Assembly: GCF_033118175.1 (NCBI RefSeq)
Contig: NC_083697.1
Span: 27,316,001-27,380,000, forward strand
Source: Dama dama
Lineage: Eukaryota; Chordata; Mammalia; Artiodactyla; Cervidae
Direction of reading: 5' to 3'
Length of the DNA: 64,000 nt
The notes beneath the pieces are model-generated. The model ran no database searches and had not been told where the DNA came from. It saw only the letters and a program-made list of their open reading frames with translations. Shown in pieces: positions 11,538-22,927 of this stretch. Position 1 is the stretch's first letter, and each line of letters begins with the position of its first letter. A program made the position numbers and the translations under genes.

Positions 11538-11762
11538 ATGCCTAAATGCTAAGTCATTTCAGTCGTGTCCGACTCTTTGTGACCCCCATGGACAGTAGCC
11601 CGTCAGGCTCCTTTGTCCATGGGATTCTCCAAGAAAGAATACTGGAGTGAGTTGCCATTTCCTCTTCCAGGGGATCTTCCTGACCCAGAGATCAAAAGTG
11701 CATCTCCTACAGCTCCTGCTTTGCAGGCTTATTTTTTACTGCTGAGCCAGCTGGGAAGCCCA
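11538..11762 (-). repeat. Bov-tA SINE
   Basis: This reverse Bov-tA runs from 'gctaagtcatttcagtcgtg' to 'agccagctgggaagcccacc'. A 10-bp target duplication with one change, CCTAATTTGT / CCTGATTTGT, flanks it (11528-11537 and 11763-11772). Confidence 0.92.
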
Positions 11763-12189
11763 CCTGATTTGTGTAGCATGACACAATTTTGAGAAGAACC
11801 TGAAGGAGTCTATTAAGAATATGTTAATAAATCAAAGCTTTACCCAAAAAGCCATGTGGCTACAAATAAGCTCTACTTATAGACATTCATAGATGAAAGT
11901 ATAATTCACTAATTCGTTCATCATAAAGAGCTGGTGTCCATGAATTGACTTCTTATCATGTGTAATTTGGCATGATTCATGAGATTTAGAGCTGGTTAGC
12001 TTTTCCTACAGAGCAGAAATGAGGTGATGGAGTTGTGTAGGGTAACAATAAACACTGATGTCTCACCAACATTCATCTAATCCGCCTACTTCCTTCTTCC
12101 TCTTTCTTAATTGAACCACAATTATGTTCAGGTATTTCCTATCCTCCATGCTGGCATGTGCTTCAGGATGATCTCATCTCTAGCTCTAT

Positions 12190-12407
12190 GGATTATTGTT
12201 ATTATTTAGTCACTAAGTTGTGTCCGACTCTTTGCAACCCTGTGGACTGGAGCCTGCCAGGGCCCTCTGTCCAGGGAATTTTGCAGATAAGAATACTGGA
12301 GTTGGTGGCCATTTCCTTCTCCAGGGGATCTTCCCGACCCAGAGATCAAACTTACATCTCCTGCATTAGCAATTGAATTCTTTACCACTGAGCCACCTGG
12401 GAAGTCC
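12190..12407 (-). repeat. Bov-tA SINE
   Basis: This reverse Bov-tA runs from 'ttagtcactaagttgtgtcc' to 'gagccacctgggaagtcc', flanked by AGCTCTAT (12182-12189 and 12408-12415). Confidence 0.92.
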
Positions 12408-12419
12408 AGCTCTATTACT

Positions 12420-15400
12420 TATAAAACAAGTCAATCTCACTCTCTTTCAGAGTGGTTGATTTAGGTGTGGGCTTGTGACCTAATTTTGGCTAGTGAGGTC
12501 GTAGTGGAAGTCAACCTTAGTGCTTCTAGGAAATTTTATCAGTAGAGATATACACCCAAAAAGATAGTTATTTTCTTTCCTTGATTGCTTTTGCCTGGGT
12601 ATGATGACTGGAACTGCTACAACAGTACCTGTGAGGGAAGGCTGCCTGAGGGAAGAGCCAAGGTGATGGGGATGGTGGAGTGGAAGAGTGGGAAGAACCT
12701 ACACCACCTATGCATGACACATTGAAGCCTCAGATTGTTCCTGCCTGGAGCCTGCCCAACCTGGGACCACCTTGTTTAAGCCAGTTTTGAGCCATTTTCT
12801 ATTACCTGCAGTCGGTAGAAATCTGACAATTTTCCTTCTCTTTATGGTTAAAGAAGAAAATTATGTTTTATATGTGGAAAAGACACATATCCAAATTCCT
12901 TTTGGAAGTACATTAGTGGCTGTAACATAACTGGAGATTAGCTTTCAATGGACATTGTTCAAGTTTTGGACACTTGAAATTTGGTAAGGAAAGAAGTGTA
13001 ATCAATTACTGCTGCCATTGGGTAACAAAATTATTTCGTTTTCACTAATATAAGGTAGCCAACACTACAGGAATAGAATAGCTTTAAAAATAGAAACACT
13101 CAAAAGGAAATGCCATCAAATCATCATGCATTTTAAAAGAGCTAAGTTACAAATAGATTTTAAAAAAAAACTGCTCTTCCTAGCAGTTCAACCATTATAA
13201 AGTGTTAGCAGTTAGCAGAAAGAGACTAGGGTGTGAATGGTGGCCTCCTCTTATAAACAGTAGGTTTTCCCAAAGAAAGAAATGTAACATTATTATAACT
13301 ATCTAATATACATGACTGTTTGAGTCATTTTGTTAATTTTCAATTAAATGCAGCTCCTGTTTTCTGCTGCAATGAGTTAACACAATTAAAATTTTCATAT
13401 TATTTTCATCCTATTTGTAAAATTGTTTATATTAGAATGTGTTTTAGGATGAAAATGGGTCCACAAAAAGGGGGTAAGGATAAACTTGAATATGATTTTA
13501 AGTTTAGTATAGATATAGTATTATAGGATATAATTTCAAAGATCGGATGCCAGTTTTTAATGCTAATTAAAGTGGCTATGACAGTCACTGCTCTATTTAA
13601 TTGACTTATAGCTGGGATACTGACCAGGCCATTTCTGCTCCCTAGAATGCCTTTATGCAAATGAGACCAGAACATGGCTTGGCAAGCAGAGCAACGGGCT
13701 GGATTCCAGTCCCTACTTGTCCATTTGGCCAGGCGTTGTTGTGTGGTGAACAGCCAGCAAAAACGTACTCAGGGGCCCTGGGTTGCAAATTCCAATGTTT
13801 AGGCAGACAAGTGTTAGATAATAAGGAGTGCAGAGGATGGGCAGACTGGAGACCCCATTTCTAATCATAGCTCCAGCTACTGTTTACAGGAGAGAAAGTA
13901 GACACAGTGTTTTCAGACCTCCCAAGTTTTGAAAGAGGCTGGAAGTCTAATTCAGTTTATTTAACACCATGGTCCCAAGCAAAAGTTGTGTGAGGTCCAA
14001 ATTGGAATTATGGACTAGATGTTTGCAACTCTGATCTAAGTGCATCACCACAGCTGCCTCCTCAGATTCCATGGTTATCCTGATCCTGTTGGACTTGGGA
14101 ATGTGTGAGCTCTTGGAGGTGATGGCGCAAGTGAAAGATGTGGGACAGAGGCTATTTGTCATCCAAGGTGAGAGTCAGGTAGGAGAGGTCATAGATATAG
14201 ATATGAAGGGCAGGGGAAAAGGTAATAAATGTGATATTAACTCTGAAGAAGAAAGGAGTATATAAAATTAAGTACTACATGGGGAGGGGGGAGTTGTGAT
14301 TTTCAGGTAGTTTGCCTTTTATAGTACTGTCCTACTAAATAGCTCCAACACGTTGCTAACATTAATTAAACCTCACAAACCCTTGAGATACGTAATTACT
14401 ATAATTAAACTGATACTCCAGATCAGTAAAATGAGACTTAGAATGCCCAAGGTCATAGCGAGATTGTGTGGCCCAGTTTGGCAGACAAACTGCATTTTCT
14501 TATAATGTATTACTTTCCTGGAAAGGACTTTTCTAGCTCTCTCTTTCAATCTCTCTCTCTCTCTCCCCGTTTAGATTAAGAAGATATAATGATAGGATAA
14601 ACAAACTTGATCACTGAGAAGTTAAACCTGCAAGTTGATTAGGGAAGCTTAAGGACATAATGAAAAAAAAAAAATCTAGATGAATGAACAATTCGTAGTT
14701 CTAAACATTTATAATATGCAAATTCCAATTAATTGCATTTGTTTAAAATATTTCCATTTAAATTGATGGTTTAGCTAAATGCATCAATAAATCAAGAAAT
14801 CAAGGCATGTAAAGCTTTCTTTAGTTTAGAAAAGACTGTCATTAGTTTGGAAAGAGAATACAACAGACAGACAGAAGGAACTCTTCTTGTTGCTATAACT
14901 ACAGCATAACAAAGGTCAGCACTGGGGAAAATAAAAAACAATATAAAATAACAAACCGTCCTGGATTGAACGTTAATAACTCAGGGATATTATCTTGAAT
15001 TTTTCCTCCCAACAGAGAAAGATAATAATCCTTTATGTTGAGAATAGTTAATTGAAGATAACCAAACAATGGAAACCTACATTTTAAAACACCAAGCATA
15101 AAAAAATTGGTTTTGATTTGAAATCTTGAGAGCAATGTCAGAAACTTGTGCTTTTGCAAATAGGGTCATTCAGGTTACATTGGAAGTCAACAATCTCAAG
15201 TTCAGAAGAAAAAATTAAAAATCACATTTTATGACAAATCTTTCTTGTATTTAAAATGGCAAATCAAAACACTTCCACTAACATTATTTAATAGAGAATA
15301 GTTTACAATAAATTTAATCTCCAAGTTGTTTGACAGAGCTAAAAAGTATGATTTTTATAAGCCTCATTTTATGTCCTTAAAAAGTCAATTTTAGAACAAA

Positions 15401-15420
15401 CTTCATTATTAAAATTCTTT
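12420..15420. other. Intergenic sequence, mostly unassigned
   Basis: No gene is supported. A weak MIR-like patch lies at about 14360-14490 ('agtaaaatgagacttagaat', 'aaggtcatagcgagattgtg'). A (TC)n run is at 14541-14566. An octamer ATGCAAAT occurs at 13655-13662. The rest is AT-rich. Confidence 0.4.
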
Positions 15421-15589
15421 GAGTTTTTTGTTTGTTTTGAACAACTGGGCAAGTCCTATCTGTTGATTTGAATATTCAGAAGCCTATTTATAAGATGCCT
15501 AGTTTCTGCATATGAATCAGTTTCTACCTTTAAGTTCAGGAGACCAGTGATTACCTGAGTTACTGGGTCTGAGATTTTTACTGAGAGTA

Positions 15590-15800
15590 AGAGACGGACT
15601 GAGAGAGGAGATCCTGCCACTTGCTTTCCGGAGTTCTGTAAATCCCTGTCGGATAACACTTGTGTGCAGAGAGAATGGCTGAAGCACGTGGAAGGCTGCT
15701 GCCGCACTCTGGACTGCTCTCTGGGAAACGAGGAGTCTGTGACAGCGCTTGTTGACGGAGCGATAGGAAGTATTTTCTGGTCGACTCATAACTGCCAGTT
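15590..15800. other. CpG-enriched non-repeat patch
   Basis: This patch holds more than ten CpGs within about 200 bp in an otherwise CpG-poor AT-rich region. It includes an E-box CACGTG at 15685-15690 and 'cagcgcttgttgacggagcg'. Several short open frames cross it on both strands, none with a domain signature. It could be a regulatory element, a non-coding exon or an unrecognised old insert. Confidence 0.35.
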
Positions 15801-16275
15801 TCACCAGGTTCCTCAATTATTGGAAATAATAATCTCTTATCTACTTTTAGAGATACTAATGAATTTCAAGAAAGCATAGAGATGGCTCCATGCCTAAGAC
15901 AAATTTTCCCAGGAGAAAGGTCAGTGAAGGGTGCCTTGATACTGCCAGGCAGAGGAAAGAGAGAACCCCCCAAGAAGGAAGCTGGGGCTCAAATTGCAAA
16001 TTTGTGTTTATATCTATGAGTGTCTGGAAGCTACTCACTGTGACTTGTTGTTTTTGGTCTTTTTTAAACCAAAATTGACCCACTATTTCCTTTGAAAAAA
16101 ATCTGGAATGCTATTGCTTGGGTTTTCTAATACTCCAATGGACAAAACATACCAAATATTTATGGTAAAATACAAGGAAGCTCATATATTACAAAGATCA
16201 AGCCAAATTAAGGAGCTTTATGGAAGAAATGATCTTCTGGAGATTTTCATTTTTAGTCTATTGTTATTTCAGCTG

Positions 16276-16487
16276 CGTGGGTTTCTGCATCTGGGGACAA
16301 CTCCTATTATCCTGCCATGCAGTATCAACCCCATGGACTATACAGTCCAAGGAATTCTCCAGGCCAGAATCCTGGAGTGGGTAGCTGTTCCCTTCTCCCA
16401 GGGGATCTTCCAAACCCAGGGATTGAACCCAGGTCTCCCACATTGTGGGCGGATTCTTTACCAGTTGAGCCAATAGGGGAAGCCCAG
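16276..16487 (-). repeat. Bov-tA SINE, diverged at its 3' end
   Basis: The head and middle are clear on the reverse strand: 'gaattctccaggccagaatc', 'gggattgaacccaggtctcc', 'ccagttgagccaataggg'. The Bov-A tail end (left) is diverged. Confidence 0.88.
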
Positions 16488-16489
16488 TA

Positions 16490-19050
16490 ATTTTATAGAA
16501 ATGAGAAGTTATATAATGAGAAGGAGTGACATGAAAAAATAAGAAATGGCCTAGACCAAATTAAGCTTTGCAAAGAACAATTCTAAAAATTAATGCCCAA
16601 ATTAGTGTTTGGTACAGACTGTCCAAATTGCATGTAAAAATAAGTGAATGTGTGTCCTGATTAGCAGAGTTGATTAGAATACGCTGCTAATGAGGCCAAG
16701 GTAATGGGTTTAACCCTGTGAACCCATTATTTTCATTATCCTCAACAGTCACAGATTTTATCCCTAACAGTGGTCAGCCATTCCATAAATGCATCCTGTT
16801 AGTCATTAGGAGGACAGGGCAACAGGGTGTAGAGAGCTTAAGACAAATTTATTATTGCCAGAAAATAGCTCAAAGCTCATGACCTGTGGTTGGCAGGTTA
16901 AGAGTGCCAGCTACGAATATGAAGGTCAACACTGTGATAATGATGTATAGATATTTAATTAAAAGTGAAAGAAAATAACAAGTGTGCAGAATATTGATTT
17001 TAAGGATTAATTTCATCAAATTCCACTTTGTTGAGTCACCAAGAAAATCTCAGAAAATTTTAGTTCATTTAAGAGATTTAAAAGCATTATTTCATTCTAA
17101 TAGAATAGTTCCTTATAAGTAAACTGTCTCATATAAATAATAACTTCATCTTAGTTTATGGTTTTTTATCAAAGAGTTTTTATGATCATGGTAAGGTGAT
17201 GGACATTTTTTAGGAGAAGTGGACCTGCTAGAATAGACAGTTCCTGCCAGCCAGGTGTAACATGAGATGAGATTCAAAACATGGGACAAATTAAAGAAGA
17301 GTTTTGGATGTCAGTTTATTAATTTTGCATTTTTATCCTACAGACCATGGGGGAATGTACTTCCACATTTTTTGTATGCTACTTTCTTTAATGTGCTTGG
17401 CACAGAATGTAAGAACCTTCTGTGGGCCAGGTGATATATGAGATGGAACGCAAAACTGATTGTGACATCAGACACAATCACTGATGACAAGGATCTCCAT
17501 TTCTGGCAAAAGACAGGTCAATAAAAATCCAAGATAGCTATAGTCAGAGAAGAATTAAAGACATCATTTTTATTGGCATAGTCCTCCTTGAATATTGTGG
17601 TTATTGTATTATTATTTGCAGTATTAATTACTATGGAAAGAGGCAGTCCTCAGAGACTGTATGAACAGAATTGGGAAGCTGGGTTCTAAGATGGGTAAGA
17701 GAGTTTCACACACTTTACCTAACCTGAACAGTGAGTAGATTTTGTGACTAACAGGGAACACATTATCGGTGGAGGGATTAAAGCTTACCTCTGGGTTTTG
17801 AAAATACCAGTAGACAAGCTGCTAATGCCTAAGATTTATCTCTAAGTCAGTTTATTTTAGATTTATGGTATTTCCTCTGCTTGTGTTACTTCTGCTTTCT
17901 TTATTCTTTAGTAAATTTTTGTTTGACTATTTTATCCATAGCTTGGCTGTCCTACAGGTATTTAAGAAAACATAGTTTGTTCATAGTTGCCAAACTTTCC
18001 CCCAAAATCATTAAGACTGCTTTTAGTGGTAATCTCTAAGGATGGTAATCAGCAAAAAATGCTCTCAAGGGAAGAGAACTCTCATGGTCGATTGAGGGTT
18101 GTGTGGGCCAACTTAACCTTTCTGGTGGGTTATTCTCCTTCCAGCATTACTCTTCTGGGAAACTGCCAGCTGTCCACCAAAACCGTTTGTCTACTCCATA
18201 GTAATAGAGCTGCATCTGGGAAGTGACTGCCCAGCCCATCTTTGCAGCTAGCTGCAGCATGTGACTGGTTCTTGACAACTGTCAATGAGTCATGGTGCTG
18301 TGGGTTACTTCAAGATGAAGTGTTTAAGAAGGGATCATGCCCCATTCTTGCCCTTCTGCTCACTGGATGTAGTTGATTAGAAATCCATCAGGGATGGCAA
18401 GGTCCCATGATGGAAGGAAACTAGATCCATGAATCAGTCATAGAGGAGAGCCATCCTCTGATCTGCAATTCCCATCCTGGATTGTGACTTAACAAATATA
18501 CATCTATGGCTTTTGCATTGACACATTTTGAAGTCTGTCTATTACAACAGATTACCTTTTTAGAGATTCTGGATAATGATGACAATATTGACCATTATAA
18601 AAGCAGCCATGTTTTAAAAATATTTCATAGCACAGCACAAAATTTCTGCATAGTACAGGACACTTTTTCAGGTGATATGCAAGTTAATTTTTTCCCAGGA
18701 AGATATCACTGAAGCACCCATACTCCTACTGCAGATCACAAAACATACAAAGTGGAGTAAAGGCACAAACCACTTCCAGGAAACTGGAAGCTGTGGCAGA
18801 CATTTTGCATAGAGAATGAACCTGAAGTTTGAGTACTTTATAGAACTGTGAGTTTTGAAGAAAAGTTAATAGAGGACTAACTGCTCTCAACAATTTACCT
18901 AAAAACTCTGACACATTATTCTGAAGAATAAAACAATGTGGAGTAACGTGAGAAATGGCAGATATGCAAGTGCTAAAACTACTGTATATAAAAAATAAAG
19001 GATATAAGATATGCTAGACCAGAAGAGAAATGTTGCCCTTTATCACATTT
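16490..19050. other. Intergenic sequence, no gene assigned
   Basis: I see no coding gene. Around 18080-18490 the sequence has the look of an old repeat ('gtgtgggccaacttaacctt', 'atgatggaaggaaactagat'), but I cannot name the family. Confidence 0.4.
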
Positions 19051-19052
19051 GG

Positions 19053-19218
19053 CTAACGTCGCTCAGTCGTTTCTGACTCTTTGAGACCCCAGGGACTATA
19101 CCGTCCATGGAATTCTCCAGGCCAGAATACTGGAGTGGGTAGCCTTTCCCTTCCAGGGGATCTTCCCAAACCAGGGATCAAACCCAGATCCCCCATTGCA
19201 GGTGGACATTTAGCTAAG
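19053..19218 (-). repeat. Bov-tA SINE (inverted pair, left arm)
   Basis: This reverse Bov-tA runs from 'cgtcgctcagtcgtttctga' to 'cccccattgcaggtgg'. The head is decayed. A + strand copy follows at 19233. Confidence 0.88.
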
Positions 19219-19232
19219 GATGTCATCAGTTC

Positions 19233-19450
19233 CCTCAGTGCTCCTCTGATGGTTCAGCAGTAAAGAATCAGCCTGCAACACAGGAGACACAGGTTCTATC
19301 CCTGGATCATGAAAATCCCCTGAGGGAGAGCATGGCGAGCCACTCCAGTTCTCTTGCCTGGGGAATCCCACAGAAAGAGGAGCCTGGTGGGCTACAGTCC
19401 ACGGGGTCGCAGGACTCAGACTTGACTGAAGCGACTGAGCACACACATGC
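19233..19450 (+). repeat. Bov-tA SINE (inverted pair, right arm)
   Basis: This forward Bov-tA starts at 'tcctctgatggttcagcagt', has a box B-like 'ggttctatccctgg', and ends at 'gaagcgactgagcacacac'. With the - copy at 19053-19218 it forms an inverted repeat with a loop of about 15 bp. Confidence 0.9.
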
Positions 19451-19680
19451 ACGTAATCAATTCCCTAGTAGGAAGGAAATGGATGTTGTATCAGAGCTAG
19501 TAGATATACTGTTTGAAATAAATTCCGTATGTCATATAAATGAGGGGCTTGTGATCATAATTAAAGCTAAGGTTCAAGGATGCAGAGAGGGCTATTGGTT
19601 AATTAATTGTTAATAGACTAGAGCGGAGGTTGTAAGCACAAAGCTTTGGAGATACAGGATTGGGTACCAATTTCACCCTT

Positions 19681-19735
19681 GTCGTTGTTCAATCACTAAG
19701 TTGTGTCCAACTCTTTGTGACTGCATGGACATACT
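19681..19735 (-). repeat. Bov-tA / Bov-A SINE end fragment
   Basis: Only 'gttcaatcactaagttgtgt' and 'aactctttgtgactgcatgg' remain, the Bov-A tail in reverse orientation. Confidence 0.8.
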
Positions 19736-19739
19736 AACC

Positions 19740-19885
19740 TTTTGACCTGAGTTATCTGATATCTACAGGCTTACTATTTCCACTGGAAATAATAACAACT
19801 ACCTCATAGGGTTATTTCAAGGACAAAGTAAACTGTCTGCAAATTACTCCCTACAGTGTCTGACACAGATGGGTCATTAATAGTC
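19740..19885 (+). repeat. MIR SINE fragment
   Basis: 'acctgagttatctgatatc', 'aacaactacctcatagggtt' and 'tgtctgacacagatgggtca' follow the MIR order in forward orientation. Confidence 0.65.
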
Positions 19886-20064
19886 ACTTTTATTAATGAC
19901 CAAGGCTAAGCATTCTGAGTTTTCCCATTATAATCTAGAAAGTAAAATTCTTTGGAATTTAGAGCTTATCTTCTCTCATTTGTTTAAAGTTTCATTTTGA
20001 AAGAGAGCTTGAAGCATTCTGAAAAGGAAAGCAAGTTTGGCATATGAAAGCATGATATCTTTAT

Positions 20065-20430
20065 TTGATTTTTTTAATTTTTAATTTTTATAATGTTGTG
20101 TTGGTTTCTGCCATACAACAATGGAATCAGCCATAATTATACATATATCCCCTGTCTCTGGAGCCTCCCTCCCCACCCGCATCTCTCCAGGTCATCACAG
20201 AGCACCAGACTGGGCTCCTCATACTATACAGCAACTTCTCACCAGCTATCCATCTTAAACACATGACACTGTGTGTATGTTGATGCTACTTTCTCCATTC
20301 GCCCCACTCTTCCACTGTGTCCAAAAGTCCATTCTTTGTATCTTGTCTCCATTCCTTCCCTGCAAATAGGTTCATCAATACCATTTTTCTAGATTCCATA
20401 TACAAGGAAATATAGGATATTAGTGCATAT
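20065..20430 (-). repeat. L1 3' UTR fragment (artiodactyl)
   Basis: Reading on the - strand, this is an L1 3' end with its A-tail at 20065-20090. On the + strand it shows 'tggtttctgccatacaacaa', 'catcacagagcaccagactg' and 'caaaagtccattctttgtat', the reverse complement of the L1 3' UTR. It is the last lineage-related insertion before the CXXC4 promoter. Confidence 0.8.
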
Positions 20431-20434
20431 ATAT

Positions 20435-21930
20435 GGAAGCTTTGATTTTAAAAATCGTTTATTTACAAACTTCAAAATATTGATATTTTAAATATTTTGA
20501 AAAGATGTCTAAGAATCTATCATCTTTCCAGTATAATGAATATAGGCACTCATTAAAAAGTGCTTACATTTTGCTGATATACTTACCATGATGTTCAGTT
20601 CAAAAAAAAAAAAAAAAATCAAATGGAAAATTCTCTTCTTTGCTTTCACAAAGCGTCAATAAAAGTATAAAAATGTCAATGAACTTAAATAATAATCACT
20701 AATAACCATCTAGTTATTTTGTCTATAAATACCAAGTCACTAGTTTGATTGATTTTATAGCCAAATTTATCCTATCTTTTTAAATTACAAAACATACTTG
20801 TTCATGAGTCAGAAAACAAGCTGCCCCCTATTTCAATAGTTGTCCACTCTTCGTACAGCACCTTCATTTATGTACACCACAATTGTTAACATCTTATCAA
20901 TAATCAGTCTTCCAGAGTTGGCAGAATCTTGATATGGTCAAGGTCAATCTTGAAAAGTCAAACACAAAGTGCTTTAAAGTATCTTTTCAGCATTTTGTTA
21001 TTATCAAAGAAACAGCTCATTATCATACTTTTCTTCTTTCTCTGAAACTATATTATTGTATTCTAGAGTACAATTTTAACACAGAACTTTATAAGATCAA
21101 TTTAAATAATCTGAATTTTTTTCTTGCCTACTTTTGTAGCTTATTATTAACCATTTGTTCTTTAAAACTATCCAAAAGATTCATATCTTATATGTTTCAT
21201 ATAAATATGAGCATACTTCAATAGTGGGATAGCATGTAGCCAGGAATATCTCATGTGCTTTAAGGCAGCAATGAAGAAGTTAATTCACAGCTGCATTTAT
21301 GAGTTTTATTTATTTTTGACCTGTGGTAAAAAGATTTATCTTTCAATTACTAAACTATTTTTCCCAAGTGTCAAGAAGTCATACTGGTATAAAATAGATT
21401 AATGTAGCTATAAAAGTAGTTTTTGTTTAAGTAAAGTTTGGAATTAAAAATGGGGTAAGTTACAAATCAGACTTAATCATTCGAACAGTCAGATGGAACA
21501 GTAAAAGAATGTGGGGGGATGAGGAGAGAGATAGAGATTGATTTTGAGCTCGGTCAAGCTCACCCTTTTTTTTTTTTTTTTTTTTTTTTTTACATTCTGG
21601 CATACTAATATTTAGAAGAGCTGGACAACCAGAACACCGATCCGTTTTCCCTTAAAGATTTAAATGATCATGATTTTTAAAGTCTTCTTGGGTACATCAG
21701 TAGTATTATTTAAAAGCCAGGCGGTAGAGTGTGAAATAAGAGTATTTTTCAAACAAACACGACCTTTTCCTGTTTCTTGTACGGCTTTCTCTACCCAGCC
21801 AGAAAACCCAGACAAGTTTATTTACACACACACCCGCACATGCACACACACACACACACCCCACACGCAGAGTGAGAGAAGGAGGGAGAGAGTGGCGGAA
21901 ACGCCCTCTTTCCATCCCTTCCAAACAATT
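20435..21930. other. CXXC4 upstream region
   Basis: This is AT-rich and carries no recognisable SINE. It holds an A17 tract (20602-20618), a T26 tract (21566-21591) and a CA-rich microsatellite (about 21823-21867). It may contain distal promoter elements, but no specific site stands out. Confidence 0.4.
21823..21867. repeat. CA-rich microsatellite
   Basis: Imperfect (CA)n run, interrupted by CCCG and TG, just upstream of the promoter CpG island. Confidence 0.85.
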
Positions 21931-21934
21931 ATCT

Positions 21935-22520
21935 CCGCGAGTAAAAGAAAATAATCAACAGCCCTCTGTGCTGGGCGGCCGAGCCGGAGAGCCAGGCGCG
22001 AGGAGGAAGGGCGAGCAGCAGGCGAGCCGGGAAACGTGGCTCCTCCGGCGAGGAGAGGATTTGTGCAGGGCAGCGCCGGCCCGCGTGCGCCTCCGGCTCC
22101 CCGTGCAATTGGCAGCCAATCATCAGTAGGTGTCCGCGTCCCCGCGTCCTGCTCACCTCGGCGCCGACCGCCCCCGGCCCGCCCCCGCCCCCAGCCTCCG
22201 CCGCCTCCCCCGCCTTTCTCTCCCGTCCCCTCCCCCAGCAGCCGCGCACGGGCACACACACAAACAGAGAGAGAGAGAGAGAAGGGGGGAGCCGGAGAGA
22301 GGAGAGAGAGAGGGGGAGAGAGAGGAGAGACTCCCCGGCTCCCTCCCTCCCTCGCACACAGCGACTGGAGACGGACGGAGAGCAACGCGCTGGGAGAGGA
22401 GACCACCGAGAACACCCCGCGCTCTCACACATACACTCACACGCGGCTCCTTCCTCTCCCCCCCACCTCCTCCTCCTTCCACCCCCTCCACTAACACCAT
22501 CTCCTCCTCCTTCTCTCTGC
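21935..22520 (+). promoter_or_regulatory. CXXC4: CXXC4 promoter CpG island
   Basis: Base composition switches abruptly to GC-rich and CpG-rich, in contrast to the AT-rich flanks. It contains an inverted CCAAT pair (22108-22112 and 22116-22120), C-rich/SP1-like runs and a (GA)n tract (about 22264-22330). No convincing TATA box is visible, so a dispersed CpG-island promoter is likely. The exact start site cannot be read from sequence. A divergent transcript is possible, as a CXXC4 antisense RNA is annotated in human. Confidence 0.7.
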
Positions 22521-22752
22521 AACAAGAAAAAAAAAAAAGCCATTTACAGGTATTTTTTTTTTTTTTTTGATCCGCATATTTATTTATCCCCCCCTCCCCA
22601 ACAGTTTGTTTACAAGTATTAAAGTTGTAATTGGGAGCTGCCAAGACACATCTGGATTTGTGTTTCTTTGTGTTAGGGGGTGATGTGCAACTAATTAAAG
22701 GCAGACTGGCAGCGTCTGCAAATTCTAAGGCTCCCCAAATAAAAAGAGACTG
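22120..22752 (+). other. CXXC4: CXXC4 non-coding exon 1 (approximate start)
   Basis: The right edge is well supported: 'agagactg' is followed by a perfect GTAAGT donor at 22753. The exon lies directly downstream of the CpG-island promoter. The left edge is a guess, because no start site can be fixed from sequence. No long ATG-initiated frame carries into exon 2, so it is a 5' UTR exon. Pairing of this donor with the acceptor at 25167 is inferred from orientation and spacing. Confidence 0.55.
22264..22330. repeat. (GA)n-rich tract in the promoter
   Basis: Purine-rich GAGAGA runs lie inside the CpG island, likely within the promoter or 5' UTR. Length variation here could affect promoter architecture. 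Confidence 0.8.
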
Positions 22753-22918
22753 GTAAGTGATTGTTCTTTCTTTCTCTGGCTTTTTGCTCTTAAATGTTTG
22801 CTGTCCGTTGGGATTGTAAAAGTAGATTATTAATGCTGGACTCCAGCGATGAAAGGCGTCGCTGTATTAATTTATTAATTAATCTGCACCCGCCCCTCCT
22901 CCTGAATGTTAAATATGA

Positions 22919-22927
22919 CCTTTGATC
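22919..22927 (+). promoter_or_regulatory. TCF/LEF-like motif
   Basis: CCTTTGATC matches the TCF/LEF consensus SCTTTGATS and lies about 170 bp into intron 1. CXXC4 inhibits Wnt signalling, so a Wnt-responsive site here would fit feedback control. A single 9-bp match is weak evidence alone. Confidence 0.3.

Noticed and set aside
21822..22644. Several long open frames on both strands across the promoter CpG island
   Set aside because: They are low-complexity Arg/Ser/Pro-rich products of GC- and GA-rich sequence without a domain signature, and they overlap in many frames.
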